This document shows positions 33,987 to 44,603 of a DNA stretch of 51,844 nucleotides, one piece after another. The notes beneath the pieces are model-generated. The model was not told the DNA's origin. It saw only the letters and a program-made list of their open reading frames with translations, and did no database searches. The stretch comes from Bradyrhizobium manausense (lineage in GTDB: Bacteria; Pseudomonadota; Alphaproteobacteria; Rhizobiales; Xanthobacteraceae): positions 1 to 51,844 of the forward strand of contig NZ_LJYG01000012.1 in NCBI RefSeq assembly GCF_001440035.1, read 5' to 3'. Position numbers and translations under genes: made by a program. Positions within the stretch are counted from its first letter, which is position 1, and each line of letters begins with the position of its first letter.

Positions 33987-35107
33987 CTACGGTAGCACCG
34001 CAAGGTCCGACCAAACGCGTCCGCGTCCTCCGCGCTTAGCGTCATAGAGACGATCGTCGGCGCGTCTTTTGAGTGCGCGTGAGTCTTCTCCATCAATGGC
34101 GGCAGCCACACCGATGCTTGCGCCTATCGTGACGTTGGCGTTGGCGATCCCGAATGGAGTTTGGAGTGCAAGCACGACCTCCTTGGCAGCGCGCGTCGCA
34201 TCTGCGCTATCGAGTGCTGGGTGGAACAGAATGGCGAATTCGTCGCCGCCGAGTCTGGCAACAAGGTGCCGATTGTCAAGTTGGGCCACAATTCGGGCTG
34301 CCACGGATTTCAGCACTTCGTCTCCGGCATCGTGACCGTATGTGTCGTTGACCGGTTTAAAGCAGTCAAGATCAATCATCGCGATAATTGCAGCCCCCGA
34401 AGACAGCCGCTCAGCGAGAGCGTCGTCGAATGCGGCGCGATTTGCAAGGCCTGTTAACGCGTCCTTGATCGCGACGCGCGACATACGATCCTCCGCCAAC
34501 AACTGAGAACGGATCGATCATGCGTCGTATTTATTAGCTGTAGCGTCCCAATCCAATGACATGTAAGCAAGATCGCTACCGCCCAGTAACGGGACTCGCA
34601 GGCTACCGCAGCGACCAAGATTAGCGGCGCAAACAACACCGAGCCGTGTGGTATCGCCAACGCCGGCACTGCGGCGGCTCTTATCGTCACGCCCGCCAGG
34701 TATCCGGCAGCGGCGATCACGACGAGAGCGATGGCAACGTCATCGCCTAGGAAGAATGCTCGGACAATGAGAGCGACCAGCAACACTGAATAGACGACGC
34801 CAAACGCGAGCAAGGTCGGCAGATAAGCGGGTGTCGACCTGTACAGCTTGACGAATCCAATGCGGAGCGCGATCAATAACACTGTAGCCATCGCCAATGA
34901 GCTAACTACAGGATCGCCTGTTCTTAGCCATAGCGCAATCGGCAGCACCACAAGGCCGAGCACGTATGCGGCTGTAGACAACGGTGCAGCATATAGCATC
35001 GACTCAAGACGACGAGCGACGTTATCCGGCAGTGTCGGATCGATGAGTCTTAATTTGGTTAACATGTTGATGGCCTCCGACAATGTAGCCACCCTCGCAC
35101 ACGTCAA
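33987..35107 (-). pseudogene. Membrane diguanylate cyclase gene split by a frameshift
   Basis: The first half (35107 or 35065 down to about 34510) encodes a start such as MLTKLRLIDPTLPDNVARRL and five to six hydrophobic helices. The second half, in another frame, encodes a GGDEF domain: KDALTGLANRAAFDDAL, MIDLDCFKPVNDTYGHDAGD, then RLGGDEFAILFHP. The two frames meet near 34500-34510 (HDRSVL / QLLAEDRMSRVA), consistent with loss or gain of one or two bases. The catalytic motif is intact, but the RxxD inhibitory site is absent (NRHL). As it stands the sensor and cyclase parts are uncoupled. No operon partner. Confidence 0.8.
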
Positions 35108-35313
35108 TTGCTGCCAAGTTCATGATCGCGGTAAGCGCCCCGTGATCTAAATGCGTAAAATTGTTGCAAATCGGCCAGGCAGACCCCGATCACGGCGGCC
35201 GATCTGCTCAATGATCGGGTGGTGCCGTTGCTCGGTACGCCTACGAGGAATGCCGCCAGATTGACGCGTGCGCGCGGGCACGGCGAGCTGTATGTGATGG
35301 CGTTGGGTGAAGA

Positions 35314-35610
35314 TCAGGCAGCTTGCTGATCGTCGGAGTTGCCGGCTTGGCGCAGAAGCTTCCATTCCCAGGGCAGTAGTTCGTGCAGCCGTGATGTAGG
35401 AAAATCGGCGATACGGGCGAGGACGTCGGCAAGCCAGGCCTTTGGGTCGACGTCATTGAGGCGACAGGTCGTGATCATCGTCAGCACGATGGCGGCACGG
35501 TCGGCACCACGTAGGCTGCCAGCGAAGGTCCAGTTGCGCCTTCCCGGGGCGATGCCTCTCAATGCGCGTTCAGCGCAATTATTAAAGTGCATGATGTTTT
35601 CAGCGCTCAA
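35314..35610 (-). pseudogene. IS66-family transposase (TnpC), C-terminal end
   Basis: The frame ends with RLNDVDPKAWLADVLARIAD and RLHELLPWEWKL, the diagnostic C-terminal piece of IS66 transposases. ENIMHFNNCAERALRGIAPG then RRNWTFAGSLRGADRAAI precede it. Everything upstream of about 35610 is replaced by other sequence, so only about 98 residues remain. Confidence 0.85.
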
Positions 35611-35802
35611 ACCCGGTGGAGAGGACTGGTCGTCCGGATTAGTCTGTCAAAGCCGGGATAGGGGCGCTGGAGCACGAAACGGTGGCAGGCCGCCATGACC
35701 ATGAGCTGTGAGCTCGCTTTGTTACTTGGCCGCCCCCTACGACTTGCCCGGCTGCGCTGCGAGCGCGGATCCGTAGATGTCGTGCAAGCCACTGGCTCCT
35801 GA

Positions 35803-37645
<1,843 letters not shown>

Positions 37646-38005
37646 CACCGTTATGCCGCTCTTCCACTTGACGGCGCGCCGGTGCCGACCGCATGCTCGA
37701 TCAAGTCGCCCACGACAAAGGCGTGCCGATGGTGTCTGCGTCGACTACTATACCGCATTCCAGAGCGACCAGTTTGGCCAGTGTCGAGCAAGCGGGGTTG
37801 TTGCCTATCCCGCAAACACTGGGCAGATAGGTGCTTACACCGAAGCGGCACCGCATTTTCTAGATGATGAAAACTATCTGACAGGTTCCAAATATTGGCG
37901 GCCTACAAGATCTGGCAGGGGCCTAGCAGAGCCAGCTTATGTATATAGCGGAACCTCTGTCCCGCATTTTGCGCGGGGACACGCGGCAGGTAACGGAGGT
38001 CACAG
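37646..38005. other. Junction region, no gene recognised
   Basis: The IstB fragment ends here and unrelated sequence begins. The last bases hold the ribosome site (GGAGG near 37996) of the next gene. No element end was identified. Confidence 0.3.
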
Positions 38006-38329
38006 ATGGCATACAAGAAACTCTTCAATCAAAGCGGCCTGACACTTACGGTGTTGCCCGTCACACGCGTTGGCTCAGAGCCGAACCAGTCCGGACAGAT
38101 CGTCGCAACGGCGCTACCGGTGGGTGGCAAGCAGACGATTGAGTACGGCAGTGCGCAGAATCCCTTCCTCAACGGGCTCGTGATTTCCTCATCTTCCGAT
38201 GGCGCGTTTTCGAGCGGGTCCCAGATCGTGACGACTCGGGGCAGCAACTGGGATACTGTCCTGAACACGCACGATACCCTTACCTTTAGCGGAGCGGGTG
38301 GGCTGAACCTGGTGGGCTCGAACATATAA
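38006..38329 (+). CDS. Hypothetical protein, 107 aa
   Basis: Family not recognised. The ATG follows GGAGGTCACAG. The protein (MAYKKLFNQSGLTLTVLPVT, then SGQIVATALPVGGKQTIEYG) is rich in Ser, Thr, Gly and beta-prone residues, ends SGAGGLNLVGSNI, and has no cysteine, signal peptide or membrane helix. It resembles small beta-sandwich proteins. It is monocistronic, between IS debris and the diguanylate cyclase gene. Codon use looks normal. Confidence 0.65.
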   Translation: MAYKKLFNQSGLTLTVLPVTRVGSEPNQSGQIVATALPVGGKQTIEYGSAQNPFLNGLVISSSSDGAFSSGSQIVTTRGSNWDTVLNTHDTLTFSGAGGLNLVGSNI

Positions 38330-38629
38330 CCCGCCACGGCACCGACGGTCCCGCGGTGGCGGACTTGGCCGCTCCTGGATGGCAAGCCGATCCTGGCGGC
38401 GTCGCCGCCCTTCTCGGATGAGTGCAGCCGATGGACGGAAAGGCAACTCATGTGACTCCCACGCCCGTGCAGCGATGATCACCCGTGCCGGGGTGTTGGA
38501 TGACTTCGCCGGAGACGAACCATGATGCCTTCACTTTGGTTGTCCAACAGGACTGCAGGTGCTCTGAAGAAAGGCCCGCGAGTTCATGAAAGGACCCCGC
38601 GGGATCATCATGGGATGACGGTATAGCAT
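38330..38629. other. Intergenic region before the cyclase gene
   Basis: No gene is seen. It should hold the promoter of the gene at 38630; none of the symbiotic regulatory boxes is present. Confidence 0.3.
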
Positions 38630-40033
38630 ATGAGTACCAATCTTATGTTGCACGAGCCGCCCAACGCGCTGCGGCTGATCACACAGGCGTATACGAGCCT
38701 TCTCATTATGGGTTTCGCCCTGCTGCCCACTCAGTTCATCGCTTACCTTTATTTCCAGCAGGATCCCGCGCTGAAGTTCGAAGACCACCTGTTCCACGAA
38801 TTCGCCATCGCCGTCGCCACCCTCGAGGGGCTGTTTGTCACATATGTGACGTGGCGTTGCTATCGGTCTTCAGGCGAGCCGTTGTTGCGGTGGTTGACCC
38901 TTGGTTTTCTGGCATTCGTGCTGATCTATTCACTGCACGGCGCCTTCACCGGGATGGCACATCGCAATATTTGGCTGTTTCTGCTCTATGGGCCGGCGTC
39001 GCGTCTGGCGATGTCGATTTTACTCTTCGTCGGTCTACTCAGCTACAACCAGCCGTCAGACGAGCTTAAGAAGCGCTCGGACACGCGCGCGTGGCTCATG
39101 TGGATTGGCCTGTTCCTTACGGTGGACCTAGCTGTCGCACTTATCGCCTATTCACGCTATGCTGGGCACCCGGCGGTCCGCCTGTCCATGGAGGGTGGCG
39201 CATTGCTATTCAGCGCGCTGAACGTCGCGGCCTTGCTCATGCGACGGATTCACTCACCGCTGATGCTTGTTTTCGGCGTTTCTGTCACATGGTTTGCGTT
39301 ATCGTCGCTCGCATTCATTTTGGCCGCGCCGTGGAATCATATGTGGTGGCTGGCTCACGCGATCTTTGCTGGCGGCTTTTTTCTGCTCAGTTATGGCGTC
39401 GTCCGAGCTTTCCGAACAACGCAATCGTTCGCGACCATCTATAGCCAGGAAGAAATGACCGCCCGCCTGGCCAAATCGATGGCTGACACTCAAAAAGCAC
39501 TCCAGCAAGTGCAAATGAGCAATCAAAGGTTGGAGCGACTCGCCGCCACCGACCCACTAACCGGTGCCGGGAATCGGCGCCACTTCATCGAGCATATCGG
39601 CGCAGAGATCGCGCGTGCCAAACGGACCGGTGCTCCGTTGGCTCTGCTATCGCTCGATCTCGACCATTTCAAGGATATCAACGACTCGCGTGGTCACAGC
39701 GTCGGCGATGAGGTCCTGCGCGTATTCGTGCGAAAGTGTCTGGAGGCAATCCGGCCTTACGACTCTGTCGCGCGCGTGGGCGGTGAAGAATTCATGGTAC
39801 TGCTGCCGGGGGCGACGCTCGACGCGGCTTGCGTGGTCGCGGAGCGCCTTCGGTCGGCCATCGAACGCACCGCATTCGACGTCGGAGCCGAACCGTCGGT
39901 CGGCGTCACCATCAGTGTTGGAGTGTCGGAGTTCGGGCGCGATGGAGACACGCTCGACGGGTTCTTGAACGTCGCCGACCAGCGACTCTATCGTGCAAAA
40001 TTTGAAGGTCGCAACCGCGTGGTTGTCACCTAG
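38630..40033 (+). CDS. Membrane diguanylate cyclase (GGEEF), 467 aa
   Basis: The protein makes cyclic di-GMP from two GTP. Residues 20-260 hold about seven hydrophobic helices, an integral membrane sensor of unknown ligand. A short coiled coil (TARLAKSMADTQKALQQVQM) leads to the GGDEF domain: DPLTGAGNRRHF (308-319), SLDLDHFKDINDSRGHSVGD, and the active-site GGEEF at 384-388. The inhibitory site RPYD (375-378) is present, so product feedback is expected. ATG 38630 is preceded by GATGACGG. The C-terminus ends RLYRAKFEGRNRVVVT as in the family. It is intact and stands alone. Confidence 0.92.
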   Translation: MSTNLMLHEPPNALRLITQAYTSLLIMGFALLPTQFIAYLYFQQDPALKFEDHLFHEFAIAVATLEGLFVTYVTWRCYRSSGEPLLRWLTLGFLAFVLIYSLHGAFTGMAHRNIWLFLLYGPASRLAMSILLFVGLLSYNQPSDELKKRSDTRAWLMWIGLFLTVDLAVALIAYSRYAGHPAVRLSMEGGALLFSALNVAALLMRRIHSPLMLVFGVSVTWFALSSLAFILAAPWNHMWWLAHAIFAGGFFLLSYGVVRAFRTTQSFATIYSQEEMTARLAKSMADTQKALQQVQMSNQRLERLAATDPLTGAGNRRHFIEHIGAEIARAKRTGAPLALLSLDLDHFKDINDSRGHSVGDEVLRVFVRKCLEAIRPYDSVARVGGEEFMVLLPGATLDAACVVAERLRSAIERTAFDVGAEPSVGVTISVGVSEFGRDGDTLDGFLNVADQRLYRAKFEGRNRVVVT

Positions 40034-40398
40034 GTTATCCTTCATCGCTCACTTCGTCTCTGGTGGTCGGAGCCCCGACGCCCGTTCTCGCTATCATTCT
40101 CCGAGTCAAAGCCGCAACTCCACTAACAATTATTCGGTCATGGTCCATCCATTGCAACATTTGCAGGTAGATTCGCACCGCAATAGGTTGCTGCCGGGAG
40201 CTGTCATGTCGTTGCTTGCTACAATAGCGCTTGACGGCCATTGTTCCGTCGAGCGCTCAACTGGCAGCAGCCGCCTCACCTCACCAAGGCGGCCGGCCCT
40301 TGGCACGCGCCGCGATTACCGATCCGCTGGCCAGGCACTCGGCAGAATGTCGGGATCAGGGAGCACAACTGACAGGAACTTAGTCGCGCCGATTGCTA
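40034..40398. other. Intergenic, no gene seen
   Basis: No supported frame or regulatory box was found before the possible small gene and the GGDEF-EAL gene. Confidence 0.3.
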
Positions 40399-40587
40399 TC
40401 CCACGTGAACTAGCCGCTCGCGCTCCAGGGTGTTCAAGTGGCAGATGTAACTCGTTGCTTCGGCCGCGCTAACGATGTGCGAACTTGCAGGTCGCTCGAA
40501 CACAACTTCTGCCCGGCAACTATCGCTACCCGATGGCTCATTGCAGCTTCCGAAGCCGCAACTGAAGTTCGGCAATCGGCGCAACAT
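40396..40587 (-). CDS. Possible small protein, 63 aa
   Basis: From ATG 40587, after GAGAACGAG, the frame reads MLRRLPNFSCGFGSCNEPSG and ends VSAAEATSYICHLNTLERER LVHVG. The end looks like the helix found in many short rhizobial proteins. No family is recognised. It is divergent from the GGDEF-EAL gene and could be spurious. Confidence 0.3.
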   Translation of the reverse strand: MLRRLPNFSCGFGSCNEPSGSDSCRAEVVFERPASSHIVSAAEATSYICHLNTLERERLVHVG

Positions 40588-40637
40588 CTCGTTCTCAGTT
40601 AACAACCGCGCTGCGGGCACCAACCTCACTGACTGAG

Positions 40638-42260
40638 ATGAGAATTTCAACTCCACGATTGCGAATATTGCACTTCGATTGGCGCCGTTCTGCCACGAGA
40701 GACTTCATTGCTCTTTTCGGCGGCGTCGTTCTCGCTTCACTCTTAGCGCATCTCTATGGGCTTGGCCCCCGTTTGGCGCAGCTGGGACGGCGCTATGTGG
40801 ATTCGGTACTCGACGAACTTATATTCATTGTGTTCGTCGCGTTCTTGCTGAGCATTGCACTATCAATCTTTAGTGTTCGGCGCTACCGAGAACTCGCCTG
40901 CGGAATTGACGCACGAACCATTGCAGAAGTGGACGTCCGCGATTTGGCGCGACACGATCCATTGACTGGCTTGCCGGACCGCCGCCTGTTTGATGAGAAA
41001 CTTGATCTGTGCGCTCGCCTCGCCACCTACACGCATCAAGTAGCTGTTCTGATGCTCGGCCTCGACGGCTTAAAGCGGATCAAGGATACGCACGGCCATG
41101 AAGCGGTGGACAGGGCACTCTTCGAACTTGCCACAAGGCTTATCGACATCTTGCGCAAGGATGGCTTCCTGGCGAGAATCGGAGGCGACGAATTCGGGAT
41201 CGTCCTCCCCAGCATTAGCTCCCTCGAAGATCCCGCCAACCTGGCGCGCCGCATGGTGGCGTCCGCCGCCGATACTTTCGCGATTGAGACTGGCGCAGCC
41301 GGGCTTAGTCTTGCGATTGGCATCGTCATCGCTCCGCTTGATGGCGTCAACCCCCACGAATTGGTCAGGCGAGCAGAACGCGCGCTTTATCGCGCGCAGA
41401 GCGACGGCAGGTCGCGTGTTCGCTTTTTCGAACCGGACATTGACATACATGTCGAGCGGCGCATCAATATTGAACGTGAGCTTCGGAGCGCTATCGCGGC
41501 GGATATTATCGAGCCCCACTACCAGCCGGTGGTTTCACTCGAAAGTAATCGCATCGTCGGGTTCGAGGCGTTGGCCCGTTGGGAAAACAGGACATTAGGG
41601 CATATCCCGCCCGACGTGTTTATTCCAATTGCAGAAGAAACTGGCCTCATCAACGCTCTTGGAGATCAGGTGTTTCGCCGCGCATGTCTTGATGCCACTG
41701 CGTGGCCGAAGACGTTCTCGCTTGCCTTCAACATTTCGCCTGTTCAATTGCGGGATTCCGCGCTTGGAGGGCGCATTATATCAATCCTTGAGCAAACCGG
41801 CTTTAGTCCATGCCGCCTGGAGATTGAAATTACCGAGAGCGCGTTCGTGGAACGAAACGGGGCTGCGAAGACCGTGATTGACGAACTTCGCCAAGCCGGC
41901 GTCCGCATCGCGCTCGATGATTTTGGAACAGCTTATGCCACGCTTAGCCAGCTGCTTTCGTTTCGTCTTGACAGGATCAAGATCGATCGCAGCTTCGTGT
42001 CGCATCTCGACGAGAGCACCGACAGCCGGGTGATCGTTCGTGCTATACTCGACATTGCTAAAGGGTTTGGTTTGAGGACCACGGCCGAGGGAGTCGAAGA
42101 CGAAGGCCAACTCGTCTATCTGGTGGCCAATGGTTGCACAGAAGGACAAGGCTACTTGTTCAGTGGTCCCGTTCAAGCCACCGGTATCCCCGCGCTGCTT
42201 GATCGCCAAGCCCGCCGCGGACCGGTTACTGAAGATGGAGCAAGAAACCTACATGCGTGA
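40638..42260 (+). CDS. GGDEF-EAL cyclic-di-GMP protein, 540 aa
   Basis: Two hydrophobic helices (about 24-42 and 60-79) anchor it. The GGDEF domain has DPLTGLPDRRLFDE (107-120) and an intact GGDEF at 182-186, without an RxxD inhibitory site. The EAL domain has EAL at 310-312, the metal and catalytic motifs EITESAF, LDDFGTAYATLSQL (427-440), KIDRSFV and EGVE (484-487). All are intact, so phosphodiesterase activity is likely and cyclase activity possible. With the cyclase upstream and the PilZ synthase downstream, it probably tunes the same cyclic-di-GMP pool. The ATG at 40638 has only a weak ribosome site. Confidence 0.93.
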   Translation: MRISTPRLRILHFDWRRSATRDFIALFGGVVLASLLAHLYGLGPRLAQLGRRYVDSVLDELIFIVFVAFLLSIALSIFSVRRYRELACGIDARTIAEVDVRDLARHDPLTGLPDRRLFDEKLDLCARLATYTHQVAVLMLGLDGLKRIKDTHGHEAVDRALFELATRLIDILRKDGFLARIGGDEFGIVLPSISSLEDPANLARRMVASAADTFAIETGAAGLSLAIGIVIAPLDGVNPHELVRRAERALYRAQSDGRSRVRFFEPDIDIHVERRINIERELRSAIAADIIEPHYQPVVSLESNRIVGFEALARWENRTLGHIPPDVFIPIAEETGLINALGDQVFRRACLDATAWPKTFSLAFNISPVQLRDSALGGRIISILEQTGFSPCRLEIEITESAFVERNGAAKTVIDELRQAGVRIALDDFGTAYATLSQLLSFRLDRIKIDRSFVSHLDESTDSRVIVRAILDIAKGFGLRTTAEGVEDEGQLVYLVANGCTEGQGYLFSGPVQATGIPALLDRQARRGPVTEDGARNLHA

Positions 42261-43002
42261 GTCGACGCGTCGAGTTCAAGCGTGCTCGGGAGGCGCTTGA
42301 TTAGAATGAGGCCTGTAGATCTGCCGCACTGAATTTGACGTTGCCGGCAATTGCATTGTTGCTCAGGGAAGGCGCATTCACTTAGACTGGGCGTGGGCTC
42401 TTAGGAAATCACATTGGCTCGATCACTGATAGCGGCCTGTCGTGCACACCGTTTTGCACCTGCCCAACGTCAACGCATAGGGGCATCCGCGAGCGGCGAT
42501 CAGATATGAGAAGTCTGGATATCGTCTCAAAGATCCGTCACCAACGCCCCTAATACCTCTCCGACTGAAACGCCGGAGCTGACCGTTCTGGTCTCCTAAC
42601 GACTCCTGATTGCGCCAGGGAGTGCCGAGCGCACCCGATCCAAAGCGCACTTCCTCGAGCATTCGGTTGTACGGTCAGGTGGAGACGTTCTGATCAAGCC
42701 GTTTATGATCAGCGACACCTCCCAGCCCGCATTACTCAACACCCGAACGATTCACCCAAGGCTTCCAAAACGAGACTTAGCCTGATTTGCGACCTTGCGT
42801 TAGAACGGAACATAGATCGTCCGATTTCTGACATGCAGTCGGTCTGGTACACTTCCTTGAAAAATATCCTTTACTAATCAAGCTGTCGCAGTTGGCACAG
42901 GATTTGAACAGAGAAGTCCATCCACCGCAGCCGCCCACGAAGCGGCGGCCACAATAATGCTTCTTCGGCAATGCCTTTTGGCACAACGACACGGGCTGCC
43001 AC
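42261..43002. other. Gene-poor stretch of 740 bp
   Basis: Minus-strand frames at 42423-42662 and 42777-43004 exist but lack family features. A TGGCACAGGATTTGAAC near 42894 resembles a sigma-54 site but has GA instead of GC at -12. I see nothing else. Confidence 0.3.
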
Positions 43003-43221
43003 ATGAAGTCGGTCTCAATAGCACGTCACAAAAACTGTCCTCAATGTGGCTCTGCGTTGGTCCACCGCGAGTGGCATGAACGCATTGGCGCGCGGGAGGT
43101 CCAAGATCTCTGGCGTTGCTGGAATTGCAGGCACGAATTTATGACCATTGTCACTTCTGACGATACGGATCCTCCTACCGCTGAGATCACAAAGCTATTC
43201 TTTACCAGCCTGCTAGTCTGA
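43003..43221 (+). CDS. Small zinc-ribbon-like protein, 72 aa
   Basis: ATG 43003 starts MKSVSIARHKNCPQCGSALV. Two CxxC knuckles, CPQC (12-15) and CWNC (39-42), are separated by 23 residues in a short basic/aromatic domain (HREWHERIGAREVQDLWRCW), a typical zinc ribbon. It could bind nucleic acid or protein. The C-terminal 25 residues are acidic and then hydrophobic. No operon partner is clear; bgsB-like starts 177 bp later on the same strand. Confidence 0.65.
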   Translation: MKSVSIARHKNCPQCGSALVHREWHERIGAREVQDLWRCWNCRHEFMTIVTSDDTDPPTAEITKLFFTSLLV

Positions 43222-43397
43222 TCAATGAAGGCCTGAGCCGCTAACATTCGCATCCGAGCGGCACCAGACTTGGCAATCCAAAGCAGGGCGGAGGGTCGCT
43301 TAGGGAGAACAATTCGACCGTAGGCTCAGTATATGCTTATCCCGGATGGGGAATACGCTGCGCGACCTTCCCATCATAATGAAGTTGGAATGTTCTT

Positions 43398-44603
43398 ATG
43401 AGGCTCGTACGTGCAATCGTCGGCTTGGCCCTGTTGGCAGTTGGATTGTACGTTATTATCGGCGAGCACTTCGCTGGAACATCGGCGGATGCTACACTCA
43501 ATGCTCGACTCTACATCGTTCGGGCCCCGATCGAAGGAACAGTGACGCTTGCCGTAAAGAGCATCGGCGCGCGCATTAGTCCCGGCGAGCTTATAGCAGA
43601 ATTGAACGACCAACGCTTCGATCCCGCGAGACTTCTTGAGCTTGATCGCGATCGCACGAATCAGCAGATCGAGCTCAACCGTCTCGTTGGCCAGCGAGAG
43701 GCCTTGTCCGCATCCCGGTCTCGCTTCGATGTTCAATCAACTGATTACCAGCGCGGCAGGGTTCGGCAGATTGAGGCTCGAATTGCCGAAACGAAAGCAG
43801 CTCAAGACGCTGCGGCCGCGCGACTTCGTCAAGCGGACGCAGAATTCAAGCGTGCAAATGAGCTAAGCACGCGTGGTGTACAGACGGTGGCGAATTTGGA
43901 TCGCGCTCGCGCAACTTACGACGTCGCTCAGCAAGAACTGGAGAGTGCGCAGCAGCGAGTGAATTATTTAGAGACGGAACTTACGTCCGCCCGCGACGGC
44001 GTCTTCATCGGGGAGTCCTATAACGACGCTCCCTCCTCGGCCCAACGTATCCGCGAGCTCGAGCAGAGGCTGGCCGAGCTGAATGTCGACAAGGAGCAGG
44101 TGAAGGCACGTATTGTACTGCTCGACGGGCAAATCGATGCCGAGCGTCTTCGTGTCAATAGTTTGAGCTTCGCTACTCTTAATGCCAGCGTCGTTGGCCT
44201 AGTCTGGGACATACTAATAGACGATGGCCAATACGCGCGCCGCGGCCAGGATCTCATCAAGATCGTCGACTGCAGTACACTGATCGTCACTGCGGGCGTC
44301 AGCGAATCTCTCTACGACGGTCTCTCGGTGGGAACTGCCGTGCAATTTCGGTTGTTTCGCGATGACCGTGTTTTCAATGGAACCATAACTCGCCTTGGCG
44401 GATCCGGGGCGACCTCGCTTTACACCAATCTTGCTGTGGGTCCAAGTGCACAACATCTCCAGCGCTTTGATGTCACCGTGACTGTTCCAGACCTTGCAGG
44501 AGAGGCAGATCTCGGCTGCGCGATTGGACGTACTGGACGCGTTATCTTCACAGCCGGCCCAATCGCACAATTCCGTCGCTTTATCACGCGGTACGGACTC
44601 TGA
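43398..44603 (+). CDS. Membrane-fusion (HlyD-type) protein, BgsB-like, 401 aa
   Basis: It has one N-terminal membrane helix (4-22) and a first biotinyl-lipoyl half (APIEGTVTLAVKSIGARISP). A long coiled-coil hairpin runs from about 75 to 245 (RQIEARIAETKAAQDAAAAR), then a second lipoyl half (NASVVGLVWDILIDDGQYAR) and a beta domain. This is the membrane-fusion architecture. In Sinorhizobium meliloti a protein of this kind, BgsB, is encoded next to the beta-glucan synthase BgsA. The same order and a one-base stop/start overlap with the GT2 synthase occur here. It likely guides the polysaccharide through the periplasm. Confidence 0.82.
   Translation: MRLVRAIVGLALLAVGLYVIIGEHFAGTSADATLNARLYIVRAPIEGTVTLAVKSIGARISPGELIAELNDQRFDPARLLELDRDRTNQQIELNRLVGQREALSASRSRFDVQSTDYQRGRVRQIEARIAETKAAQDAAAARLRQADAEFKRANELSTRGVQTVANLDRARATYDVAQQELESAQQRVNYLETELTSARDGVFIGESYNDAPSSAQRIRELEQRLAELNVDKEQVKARIVLLDGQIDAERLRVNSLSFATLNASVVGLVWDILIDDGQYARRGQDLIKIVDCSTLIVTAGVSESLYDGLSVGTAVQFRLFRDDRVFNGTITRLGGSGATSLYTNLAVGPSAQHLQRFDVTVTVPDLAGEADLGCAIGRTGRVIFTAGPIAQFRRFITRYGL

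Noticed and set aside
42881..42905. Possible tts box read on the minus strand (CAACTGCGACAGCTTG)
   Set aside because: The first half (CGTCAGCTT) is not conserved and no gene follows in that direction.
42893..42909. TGGCACAGGATTTGAAC as a sigma-54 promoter before the zinc-ribbon gene
   Set aside because: The -24 half fits but the -12 half has GA instead of the required GC, and the distance to the gene is over 90 bp.
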